Origin: Bifidobacterium oedipodis
GTDB lineage: Bacteria > Actinomycetota > Actinomycetes > Actinomycetales > Bifidobacteriaceae
Direction: 5' to 3'
Length of the DNA: 64,000 bases
Assembly (NCBI RefSeq): GCF_012932425.1
Contig: NZ_JAAIII010000007.1
Location: 1 to 64,000 of the forward strand
In this document: positions 57,124 to 64,000 of the stretch, in pieces
Layout: every line of letters begins with the position of its first letter
Position numbering within the stretch: the stretch's first letter is position 1
Made by a program: the position numbers and the translations under genes
Notes under the pieces: model-generated
The model's input: only the letters and a program-made list of their open reading frames with translations
Databases searched by the model: none
Told to the model about the DNA's origin: nothing

Positions 57124-57161
57124 TGAGGGATGCGTGCTGCGGCATGCATCCCTCAATTTTT
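57124..57161 (+). terminator. rho-independent terminator after LacI
   Basis: TGAGGGATGC at 57124-57133 pairs with GCATCCCTCA at 57146-57155, followed by ATTTTTC. Strong terminator. Confidence 0.9.
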
Positions 57162-57190
57162 CTTGCGGGTGCTATAAGGCACGCCGATGG

Positions 57191-57206
57191 TTTACATCGT
57201 TATAAA
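57191..57206. promoter_or_regulatory. operator upstream of GH43_26-like gene (distal)
   Basis: TTTACATCGTTATAAA is a CG-centred near palindrome, 57 bases before the gene. Confidence 0.68.
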
Positions 57207-57212
57207 TTATGC

Positions 57213-57232
57213 TATATTCAACGATGAAAATA
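57213..57232. promoter_or_regulatory. operator upstream of GH43_26-like gene (proximal)
   Basis: TATATTCAACGATGAAAATA shares the AACGATGAAAA half with the site at 58338. It begins 22 bases after the distal site. Confidence 0.68.
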
Positions 57233-57262
57233 TTGGAATCATTGGATTGCAAAGGTTGAACA

Positions 57263-58285
57263 ATGGCTGTTTATAACAATCCTCTCGTATTGCAGCGCGC
57301 GGATCCATGGGTGCTGAAGGAACAAGGCGAATACTGGTTCACCGCCTCCGACCCCGAATACAACGTCATCGCCATCCGCCATGCCTCCACCCTCGCCGAC
57401 CTGCAGTCCGCACCGGAAACCGTGGTGTGGCGCAAGCATGACGAAGGTGCCGCCAGCAAATACATCTGGGCGCCCGAGTTGCACCGTGTGAACGGCGCTT
57501 GGTATATCTACTTCGCCGGCGCGGCCACCGACTTCGAAGCCAGCGGCATGCCCACCCACCGCATGTTCGTGCTGGAAAACACCGATGAGGATCCCACGAC
57601 CGACAACTGGGTGGAAAAGGGGCAGATCATCACCCCGATGGATTCGTTCTCCCTTGACGCCACCAGCACGGTAATCGACGGCGTGCAGTATCTCGTGTGG
57701 GCGCAGAAGGATTACGACATCCCCGGCAATTCCAACCTCTACATCGCCCGTATGAAGAATCCGTGGACGCTCGAGACGGAACCGGTGATGCTCACCAAGC
57801 CCGAATATGACTGGGAGTGCATCGACTTCCTGGTTAACGAGGGGCCTGCGTTCCTGTTCCACGATGACAAGATCTTCATCACCTACTCGGCGTCCGGCAC
57901 CGGTGTGCCTTACGCCGTGGGCCTGCTGACCGCCGATCGCGGCGCTGATCTGCTCGACCCCGCCAGCTGGACCAAGAGCCCGGTGCCGGTATTCAAAACC
58001 TGCGCCGAAAACGGACAGTATGGCCCCGGCCATAACTCGTTCACCAAGGCGGAGGACGGCGAAACCGACCTCATGATCTACCACTGCCGCAATTACACCG
58101 ATATCAAGGGCGATCCGCTGTTCGACCCCAACCGCCATGCCCGCGTCGGCGTGGTGCGATGGAATGCCGACGGCACCCCCGACTTCGGTGTGCCCGAACC
58201 CGATACTCTGTGGTCGCCCTCGACCACCGAAGTGCTACCGGCGGATGGTGGCCCTCATGCGGGCGAAAGGATTGCGGCCGTCTAA
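57263..58285 (+). CDS. exo-alpha-1,5-L-arabinofuranosidase, GH43 (subfamily 26-like)
   Basis: A 340-residue cytosolic single-domain enzyme. The base Asp14 is in RADPWVL, the second Asp132 in SLDATST and the acid Glu193 in VNEGPAFL; IWAPELH and YGPGHNSF complete the GH43 set. The compact form and motifs fit the GH43_26 exo-arabinofuranosidases that trim arabinan oligosaccharides. AAAGGT precedes the ATG. Two operators precede it, and two more lie between it and the importer genes, so it forms its own transcription unit or a shared regulon start. Confidence 0.87.
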   Translation: MAVYNNPLVLQRADPWVLKEQGEYWFTASDPEYNVIAIRHASTLADLQSAPETVVWRKHDEGAASKYIWAPELHRVNGAWYIYFAGAATDFEASGMPTHRMFVLENTDEDPTTDNWVEKGQIITPMDSFSLDATSTVIDGVQYLVWAQKDYDIPGNSNLYIARMKNPWTLETEPVMLTKPEYDWECIDFLVNEGPAFLFHDDKIFITYSASGTGVPYAVGLLTADRGADLLDPASWTKSPVPVFKTCAENGQYGPGHNSFTKAEDGETDLMIYHCRNYTDIKGDPLFDPNRHARVGVVRWNADGTPDFGVPEPDTLWSPSTTEVLPADGGPHAGERIAAV

Positions 58286-58337
58286 AAACGGTGCGTGGGC
58301 TGGACGCATATGCCCCGCAACACGCGCGACGCGCCCG

Positions 58338-58356
58338 TTTGTACAACGATGAAAAT
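58338..58356. promoter_or_regulatory. operator before importer 2 (distal)
   Basis: TTTGTACAACGATGAAAAT, a near match to the sites at 53697 and 57213, 104 bases before the binding-protein start. Confidence 0.7.
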
Positions 58357-58370
58357 TCATGTACAATCAA

Positions 58371-58388
58371 AAATACATCGTTGGAAAT
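58371..58388. promoter_or_regulatory. operator before importer 2 (proximal)
   Basis: AAATACATCGTTGGAAAT is the same motif in the opposite orientation, 33 bases from the distal site start to start, about three helical turns. Confidence 0.65.
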
Positions 58389-58459
58389 CAATGAAGAGCA
58401 CGCCTCAGGCGAATACCAAGATGTTGGTCTCTGACCAAGGAAGTAATAAGGAGAACACC

Positions 58460-60046
58460 ATGAAGATGCAGAGGAACCTTGCTGCGGCAGCGGCCCTCGC
58501 CATGCTCGCCACCGTCGGCCTGTCCGCCTGCGGCGGTGAACAAAGCGCCACCAACGCTGATGGCAAGCCGATTATCAAGATCAGCCTGATCAAGCGCAGC
58601 ACCCAGATCGAAGCCAAGGATATGAAGCTCACCCAGGATCTGGAAGCCGCCTGCGACTGCGAAATCGAATGGGAGGAAATCCTTGACACCCAGTGGGCGC
58701 AGCAGGCCTCCACCGTGCTGGCATCCGGCGACGTTGCCGACATCACCATCTGGGGCTACAACGCCGACAACTTCGCCCAGTACGACTACTGGGAGGATCT
58801 CTCCGACGACCTCGACGCCATGCCGAACGTGAAGGAATACTTCGACACCGTGGAAGAAGCCAAGATGTTCGGTTCCGACCTCGAAGGCCACATCTGGCAG
58901 GTTCCCTCCGACTACGGCAACGCCTCCGGCGCCAAGTGGTCCTCCGGCCAGAACCTTATGATCAACAAGTCCTGGCTCGACAAGCTCGGTCTCGAAGTGC
59001 CCACGACTTGGGATGAGCTGACCACCGTGCTCACCGCATTCAAGGAGCAGGATCCGAACGGCAACGGCGAGGCCGACGAAATCCCGATGCTGATCAACAA
59101 GCTCGGCACCGCCGGATTCGGCTGGTGGAGCCCGTTCCTGCTGCTCAACGGCACCGGCATCAACACCCAGGTGATCACCACCGCCGGCTCCCAGGGCATG
59201 TACGTCAAGGACGGCAAGGTGAACAACTGGATGCTCACCGACAACTTCCGCTCCGTCATCGAGTACTACCACTCTCTGATCGAAGCCGGCCTGATGCCCG
59301 CCGACGTGCTCACCCGCGACGATTCGCTGAACACCGCCGACATCTCCTCCGATGGCGAGACCGCCAAGGTCGGCATGATCTTCGGCTGGAACACCGGCAA
59401 CTTCGGCGACCTGTCCGACGAATACGTCTCCATCGAAGTGCCTGCCGCTCCCGGCGTCTCCTATGAGGAGACCACCTGGGAACCCGAATTCCAGGACATC
59501 TACAACGGTGCCGCAGTCGCAGCCGGCCTGGATGAGGCCCACAAGACCGCTGCGCTCAAGATCATTGACAAGTTCCTCGATCCGGACATCTCCATGGAGT
59601 CCTACTACGGCGACCTCGACACCTATGTCGAAAACGCTGGCGACGGCGTCTACAACGTGCTCAAGTTCCAGGACGATCTGTCCACCTTCGGTCTGGCTGA
59701 CCGCGGTCTGACCTGGGTGCGCGAGGACATGTCCGTCACCGGTGATCAGGACAAGGTTCTGGCTGAGGAAGACGGCACCGTGTACAAGACCCAGCAGTCC
59801 CACATCGGCGAAAACGATCTGATCCCGATGTACACCCGCCTGAGCGCCGAAGACAACACCACCGTCTCCAACAACAACTCGACCATTTGGAACTACGCCC
59901 TGCCGCTGATCTCCACCTGGATCCAGGACGGCGGTCTGACCGACGACAGCTGGAACGAGTACATCGAAACGCTCAAGAGCAGCGGTCTCGAGCAGAACAT
60001 CGAGCTATGGCAGAAGGCCTACGACGACACTGTCGCCGCCTCCTGA
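58460..60046 (+). CDS. ABC importer solute-binding lipoprotein (LplA/YtcQ type)
   Basis: A 528-residue lipoprotein with lipobox LSAC (Cys24). It is larger than the MalE group. The body, IKISLIKRSTQIEAKDMKLTQ followed by NMLINKSWLDKLGLEVP-like text (here NLMINKSWLD), fits the LplA/YtcQ family, which takes up plant-polysaccharide oligomers. The ATG at 58460 follows AAGGAG; upstream in-frame codons overlap the operators and are not used. Two permeases and GH43 genes around it make arabino-oligosaccharides the expected ligand. Confidence 0.9.
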   Translation: MKMQRNLAAAAALAMLATVGLSACGGEQSATNADGKPIIKISLIKRSTQIEAKDMKLTQDLEAACDCEIEWEEILDTQWAQQASTVLASGDVADITIWGYNADNFAQYDYWEDLSDDLDAMPNVKEYFDTVEEAKMFGSDLEGHIWQVPSDYGNASGAKWSSGQNLMINKSWLDKLGLEVPTTWDELTTVLTAFKEQDPNGNGEADEIPMLINKLGTAGFGWWSPFLLLNGTGINTQVITTAGSQGMYVKDGKVNNWMLTDNFRSVIEYYHSLIEAGLMPADVLTRDDSLNTADISSDGETAKVGMIFGWNTGNFGDLSDEYVSIEVPAAPGVSYEETTWEPEFQDIYNGAAVAAGLDEAHKTAALKIIDKFLDPDISMESYYGDLDTYVENAGDGVYNVLKFQDDLSTFGLADRGLTWVREDMSVTGDQDKVLAEEDGTVYKTQQSHIGENDLIPMYTRLSAEDNTTVSNNNSTIWNYALPLISTWIQDGGLTDDSWNEYIETLKSSGLEQNIELWQKAYDDTVAAS

Positions 60047-60059
60047 GCCGAGCATGAAA

Positions 60060-60194
60060 GCGCGATGAGAACATCGCGCACATAACCCAATAGACCAGGG
60101 CCCGATTCCCTCGCCATCACAGACGTGCGAACGGCAATCGGGCCCTGCGTCACCCGGCTCAGACCTGCGATGCCGCAGCAACGAGCGGCATCGC
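60060..60194 (+). promoter_or_regulatory. three consecutive hairpins between binding protein and permease
   Basis: GCGCGATG/CATCGCGC at 60060-60079, CAGGGCCCGATT/AATCGGGCCCTG at 60096-60147 and GCGATGCCGC/GCGGCATCGC at 60167-60194 are perfect stems. None has a clear T run. They fill most of the 203-base gap and probably set the expression ratio between lipoprotein and permeases. Confidence 0.75.
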
Positions 60195-60249
60195 TCCGGA
60201 ACACTCGTCGCAACCCATAGATCACACATCATTGAGGGGAAGGATATCC

Positions 60250-61242
60250 ATGGCTTCCGCAACACGAGGCGTGCACAGCGCCCAAGATCTGTCTTCCGCA
60301 TCACAGCCATCGCGGCAAGCGGGCGACAACACCGCACAGCGGTCGTCCCTGATGGCTCGCATCCGCTTCCATCTGTCACGCTACTGGCAGCTGTGGCTGA
60401 TGTCCCTGCCCGCCATGATTTTCATCGGACTGTTCGCCTACGTGCCCATGTATGGCATCCAGCTCGCCTTCCGCGAGTTCGTACCCCGCGCAGGCCTATC
60501 GGGCGGCAAATTCGTCGGATTCAAATACTTCAATCAGTTCTTCAAGTCCCCACAGTTCGACGACCTGATCATCAACACGATTCGCGTCTCTCTGGGAACG
60601 CTGGTACTGGGCTTCATCGCACCGATTATCCTGGCCCTGCTCATCAACCAGATCGCCGGCAAGCGCACCAAGTCCTTCGTGCAGACGATCACCTACATGC
60701 CCCACTTCATCTCCACCGTGGTCATCGTCTCGATGATCAACATCTTCCTGGCCCCGAACTCCGGCATGATCGGCCGTTTTCTGGGAGAGACGAACATCCT
60801 GGGCAACCCCGACGCCTTCGCCCCGATCTACTGGATCACCGAAGTCTGGCAGCACTGCGGCTGGAACTCCATCATCTACCTGGCCGCCCTCGCCGGCGTG
60901 GACACCTCGCTGTACGAAGCCGCCAAGATGGACGGCGCCGGGCGTCTGCAACTCATCCGCTACGTGGATATCCCCACAATCCTGCCCACCTGTGGCATCT
61001 TGCTCATCCTGAACATGGGTTCCGTGCTCGGCGTTGGCTTCGAAAAGGTCTACCTGATGCAGAACTCGCTGAACCTGTCCGGTTCCGAAGTGCTTTCGAC
61101 CTTCGTCTACAAGATGGGTCTGGTCTCTAACCAATACAGCTATTCGACGGCAATCAACCTGTTCAATACGGTTATCAACTTCGTGTTCCTGATCGTCGCG
61201 AACCAGGTTGCCAAGCGAGCATCCAACACCAGCATTTTCTGA
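60250..61242 (+). CDS. ABC importer permease (LplB type)
   Basis: A 330-residue membrane protein. After ~45 polar residues six spans follow, starting LWLMSLPAMIFIGLFAYVPMYGIQLAF, the standard LplB entry. The docking loop reads SLYEAAKMDGAGRLQLIRYV. The ATG at 60250 is preferred (AAGG 6 bases upstream) over TTG at 60232. Partner of the next gene, 35 bases downstream. Confidence 0.9.
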   Translation: MASATRGVHSAQDLSSASQPSRQAGDNTAQRSSLMARIRFHLSRYWQLWLMSLPAMIFIGLFAYVPMYGIQLAFREFVPRAGLSGGKFVGFKYFNQFFKSPQFDDLIINTIRVSLGTLVLGFIAPIILALLINQIAGKRTKSFVQTITYMPHFISTVVIVSMINIFLAPNSGMIGRFLGETNILGNPDAFAPIYWITEVWQHCGWNSIIYLAALAGVDTSLYEAAKMDGAGRLQLIRYVDIPTILPTCGILLILNMGSVLGVGFEKVYLMQNSLNLSGSEVLSTFVYKMGLVSNQYSYSTAINLFNTVINFVFLIVANQVAKRASNTSIF

Positions 61243-61277
61243 TGCGGGAATGAAACGTTAAGAAAGGATCATCAGCC

Positions 61278-62237
61278 ATGAGTGCATCCGCCCCCTCGCT
61301 CGCCGCCAAGGCTTCCGGCGCAGATATTCCGTGGAACCCCAAGGTTCGTCAGCACAAGACGGTCGGCGACTGGATCGTTGACATCATTATCGCAGCCATT
61401 ATCGTTGCCGTGGTGTTCGTGACCATCTACCCGCTGTGGTTCGTGGTAATCGCCAGCTTCTCGAACGCCGGACTCGTCTCCCAGGGCGAAGTAGTGCTCT
61501 TCCCCAAGGGCATCAACTTCAGCGGTTATCTTAAGGTGATGCAGGAGCCGCGTATCTGGATCGGCTACCGCAACACCATCCTGTATTCCGTGGTCGGTAC
61601 GGCGGTCAACATGCTTGTCACGCTGCCGGTGGGCTTCGCGCTGTCTCGCGCGGAGTTCAAGCCCCGCCGCATCATCCTGTTCCTGTTCACCTTCACCATG
61701 TTCTTCTCCGGCGGCCTGATCCCCGGCTACCTGCTGATGAAGGATCTGAACATCCTCGACACCATGTGGGTGTTCATCCTGCCGGGCGCCGTGTCCGTGT
61801 TCAACGTGATTATCGTTCGTTCCTTCTTCGAATCCTCGATTCCCGAAGAACTGCATGATGCCGCGCAGATCGATGGTCTGGGATACTTCAGCTACTTCAT
61901 CAAGATTGTGCTGCCGCTGTCCAGCGCCATCATCGGCGTAATCGCGCTGTACTACTTCGTGGGCCATTGGAACGACTACTTCACGGGCCTGATTTACATC
62001 AGGAACCAGAACAAGCAGCCGTTGCAGGTGATTCTGCAGAACATCCTGCTTGCCAACCAGGTCACCACATCCGGCGGCGGCAGCAGCAACGGCCAGTCGA
62101 TGATCGAACGCCAACAGTTGGCCGATTCGATCAAGTACGGCATCATCATCGTCTCCACCCTGCCGCTGTTGGTCATCTACCCCTTCATCCAGAAGTACTT
62201 CACCAAGGGTGTGATGATCGGCGCAGTCAAGGGCTGA
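61278..62237 (+). CDS. ABC importer permease (YtcP/LplC type)
   Basis: A 319-residue six-span permease. The docking loop is ELHDAAQIDGLGYFSYFIKI, and the end TKGVMIGAVKG is the family tail. AAAGGAT precedes the ATG. Completes importer 2, which again lacks an ATPase gene. A terminator follows at 62299. Confidence 0.92.
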   Translation: MSASAPSLAAKASGADIPWNPKVRQHKTVGDWIVDIIIAAIIVAVVFVTIYPLWFVVIASFSNAGLVSQGEVVLFPKGINFSGYLKVMQEPRIWIGYRNTILYSVVGTAVNMLVTLPVGFALSRAEFKPRRIILFLFTFTMFFSGGLIPGYLLMKDLNILDTMWVFILPGAVSVFNVIIVRSFFESSIPEELHDAAQIDGLGYFSYFIKIVLPLSSAIIGVIALYYFVGHWNDYFTGLIYIRNQNKQPLQVILQNILLANQVTTSGGGSSNGQSMIERQQLADSIKYGIIIVSTLPLLVIYPFIQKYFTKGVMIGAVKG

Positions 62238-62298
62238 GTCGCGTCCTTCCTTCTGTTCCAAACAATCCTTCCGTTCCAATCCTTCTGTTCTCACGAAT

Positions 62299-62341
62299 TG
62301 CCCGCACGGTGTTTCCTTCCTTGCAGCCGTGCGGGCATTTT
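62299..62341 (+). terminator. rho-independent terminator after importer 2
   Basis: TGCCCGCACGG at 62299-62309 pairs with CCGTGCGGGCA at 62327-62337, then TTTTC. Strong terminator. Confidence 0.92.
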
Positions 62342-62449
62342 CGTTGTATATGAATCGTTACTCGTCGTCTCGTCGAGCTTATTTCTGCGCCGACTGGCAC
62401 GATGGCGGTGCTGAGACGGTGAATCTACGGCAACTATGAAAGGTGACGC

Positions 62450-63517
62450 ATGTCCACGCAAACGCTCTCGCAACCCTATGGCTACCTGCTTGCGCATTTC
62501 CGCGAAGATCCGCAAGGTTATGCCGAAAAAGTCTATTTTGATCTTTCTGACGGCGACAATCCGCGTCGGTGGGAGCCGCTCAACGGCGGGAAGCCGGTGC
62601 TGACCAGCTCCATCGGCACCACCGGCGTGCGCGACATCCATGTTGCCCGCAATCCCGAAACCGGCATGTGGTATGTGATTGGCACTGACCTGCGCGTGTT
62701 CGGCGAAGGGTACGAGCCAGACTGGTATGAATTCTCGCATCACGGCAGCACCAAGCTCATCGTGTGGCAATCCGACGATCTGGTTCATTGGCAGGGGCCG
62801 CGCACGCTGGATGTGGCGGTTCGCCCCGACGGCACACGCATGGAACTGGGCATGGCCTGGGCATGCGAAAGCCTGTGGGTGCCGGAATATTATCCGGCCG
62901 GGCACGAGGGCGGACGTGGCGCATTCGTGATGTACTGGTCGAGCAAGGTGTTCGGCGACTCCGACCTGCGCCATGAGGCGGAGGATGTGCACGACACCGT
63001 GCTATGGGGCGTGACGCGTGACTTTACGCAGGAAACCTACGAATACGGTGGTGTGTTCATCGACACGGGCGGCAACAGCATCGACACCACGATGGTGCAG
63101 CGGCCGCTGGCCGATGGCGGCATGCGCACGTACCGCATTACCAAAGACAATTCCTTCGGGCGTGGCATCTGGATGGACGCCACGGATGAACCCCGTTGGT
63201 GGCAGGCTGGAACCGAGTGGCACACTGTGCAGGAGCGCATCGGTGCCAACTACGTGCCCGATGGCAATCCTGGTGGGGTTGAGGGGCCAGCTGTGTTTGC
63301 CAGCCATCATAACGTCGGAGCTTCCGGCGACGAATGGTACTTGTTTGTAGACGTGATTCCTTCCATCGGCTACCAGCCGATGATCACCAATGATCTTGAT
63401 GAGGGCTGGCGTCCGCTTGATGACCCGCAGTATTACCTGCGGGAACATACCAAGCACGGCGGCGTGGTGTCGCTTGAGCGCGAGGATTACGAACGCATGC
63501 GTGAGGCGTTGCGATAA
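62450..63517 (+). CDS. GH43 arabinofuranosidase
   Basis: A 355-residue cytosolic enzyme. The base Asp62 is in GVRDIHVARNP and the acid Glu278 in GVEGPAVF; WVPEYYP takes the place of the usual WAPE. The start PYGYLLAHFREDPQGYAEKV and the Trp-rich middle resemble GH43 arabinofuranosidases of bifidobacteria (subfamily 22-like), but I cannot fix the subfamily. AAAGGT precedes the ATG. It lies after a terminator, so it has its own promoter; no strong operator copy is visible before it. Confidence 0.83.
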   Translation: MSTQTLSQPYGYLLAHFREDPQGYAEKVYFDLSDGDNPRRWEPLNGGKPVLTSSIGTTGVRDIHVARNPETGMWYVIGTDLRVFGEGYEPDWYEFSHHGSTKLIVWQSDDLVHWQGPRTLDVAVRPDGTRMELGMAWACESLWVPEYYPAGHEGGRGAFVMYWSSKVFGDSDLRHEAEDVHDTVLWGVTRDFTQETYEYGGVFIDTGGNSIDTTMVQRPLADGGMRTYRITKDNSFGRGIWMDATDEPRWWQAGTEWHTVQERIGANYVPDGNPGGVEGPAVFASHHNVGASGDEWYLFVDVIPSIGYQPMITNDLDEGWRPLDDPQYYLREHTKHGGVVSLEREDYERMREALR

Positions 63518-63582
63518 CTAACGGGAAGCGGCTGTTGATAATCGTTTTCAGGTTTTGGCCGTGCTTTTCCTGAGTGCCTTCC

Positions 63583-63626
63583 AAAGGTCTCCGTTCGTTC
63601 CGGCAACGGTTCGAGCGGAGGCCTTT
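63583..63626. terminator. hairpin between convergent GH43 and ApbE genes
   Basis: AAAGGTCTCCGTTCG at 63583-63597 pairs, with two mismatched or wobble positions, with CGAGCGGAGGCCTTT at 63612-63626. Probable two-way terminator. Confidence 0.7.
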
Positions 63627-63664
63627 CTTGTCTTGCCTGCTACTTGGCTGCCTGCCGACACTGT

Positions 63665-64000
63665 TTACCGGTCTTCTGTGAAGAACGCGCCGGGGAAGGC
63701 GGCGGATTGCGCGGCCGTGTGGTCAGCATAGAGCAGCGCGCATTCGAAATCGAAATATGCGCGCAGCCGAGCCGGGGAAGTAGTGAACAGCGCGGTGGCC
63801 AGTCCGTCGGCCGTTGCAGTGGGGAAAGGCTGCTGCCGGCCGGTTTGCGGTGTGACGCTCACCCAGGTGGCGGTGACCTCGTCGACGGGCTGGCCGTCGA
63901 GCGCGTTGATGAGATGATGCACCTGCTGTCCGTTGTGTGCGGTCCAATGGCGTCGGCTCGGCGCGCTGGCACATAATGCTCCCTCGGTGATACTGGCCGT
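63665..64000 (-). CDS. apbE: FAD:protein FMN transferase (ApbE), C-terminal part, cut by right edge
   Basis: At least 111 residues, open at the window edge. QQVHHLINALDGQPVDEVTA corresponds to the conserved HHIIDPxTGxP region of ApbE, and ADGLATALFTTSP to the metal-binding ADALATALF motif. ApbE moves FMN onto Thr/Ser of flavoproteins at or outside the membrane. The frame continues upstream to base 64000 without a stop, so the start is outside. Unrelated to the sugar genes. Confidence 0.85.
   Translation of the reverse strand, partial: TASITEGALCASAPSRRHWTAHNGQQVHHLINALDGQPVDEVTATWVSVTPQTGRQQPFPTATADGLATALFTTSPARLRAYFDFECALLYADHTAAQSAAFPGAFFTEDR

Noticed and set aside
58388..59803. Long antisense frame opposite the binding lipoprotein
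   Set aside because: Val/Gly-rich shadow without start signals; the plus-strand gene is certain.

Overview
The window looks like chromosomal DNA of a Bifidobacterium. The sequence is GC-rich with strong Shine-Dalgarno sites. It is crowded with glycan-use cassettes (GH2, GH13, GH31, GH42, GH43, GH51), each with a LacI-family regulator and CUT1-type ABC importers that lack their own ATPase. The gene mix (beta-glucuronidase, YicI-like alpha-xylosidase, intracellular arabinosidases) would fit the B. adolescentis/catenulatum/dentium side of the genus, but I cannot assign a species from sequence alone.

Layout. 0-3.4 kb: the 3' end of a 5S rRNA, then housekeeping or hypothetical genes (small zinc-ribbon protein, nitroreductase, DUF4235 protein, histidine phosphatase, TraX-like membrane protein). 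3.4-12.3 kb: a maltodextrin locus with intracellular pullulanase, two MalG/MalF permeases, a MalE-type binding protein broken by a one-base frameshift, a divergent GH13 glucosidase and a LacI regulator with three matching operator-like sites. 12.4-22.8 kb: two beta-galactoside cassettes, a LacZ-type GH2 enzyme behind an amino-acid permease, then LacI-MFS transporter-GH42. The second cassette is bracketed by two copies of a palindrome-rich intergenic repeat. 22.8-27.9 kb: TetR regulator with an FtsX/MacB-like ABC system carrying a very long coiled coil. 28.1-31.9 kb: beta-glucuronidase, amino-acid permease and a tiny cysteine protein. 32.1-36.5 kb: MarR regulator and a heterodimeric ABC exporter.

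36.7-41.8 kb is visibly more AT-rich than its surroundings. It holds a DUF4143-type ATPase preceded by four copies of a motif at exactly 32-bp spacing, then a McrB-McrC type IV restriction pair. This is the most likely defence or accessory island in the window. 41.9 kb: a TauE/SafE permease.

43-63.5 kb is a large arabinose/xylose-glycan locus: GH51 arabinofuranosidase; an importer with alpha-xylosidase and LacI; a secreted lipoprotein endo-arabinanase; three further intracellular GH43 enzymes; a second LacI; and a second importer. A family of palindromic sites centred on AACGATG/AACGTTG occurs in front of most of these units, so they probably form one regulon. Inferred flow: the surface lipoprotein cuts arabinan, the CUT1 importers bring in oligosaccharides using an ATPase encoded elsewhere, and GH43/GH51/GH31 enzymes release arabinose and xylose inside the cell. 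The right edge cuts an ApbE-type flavin transferase on the minus strand.
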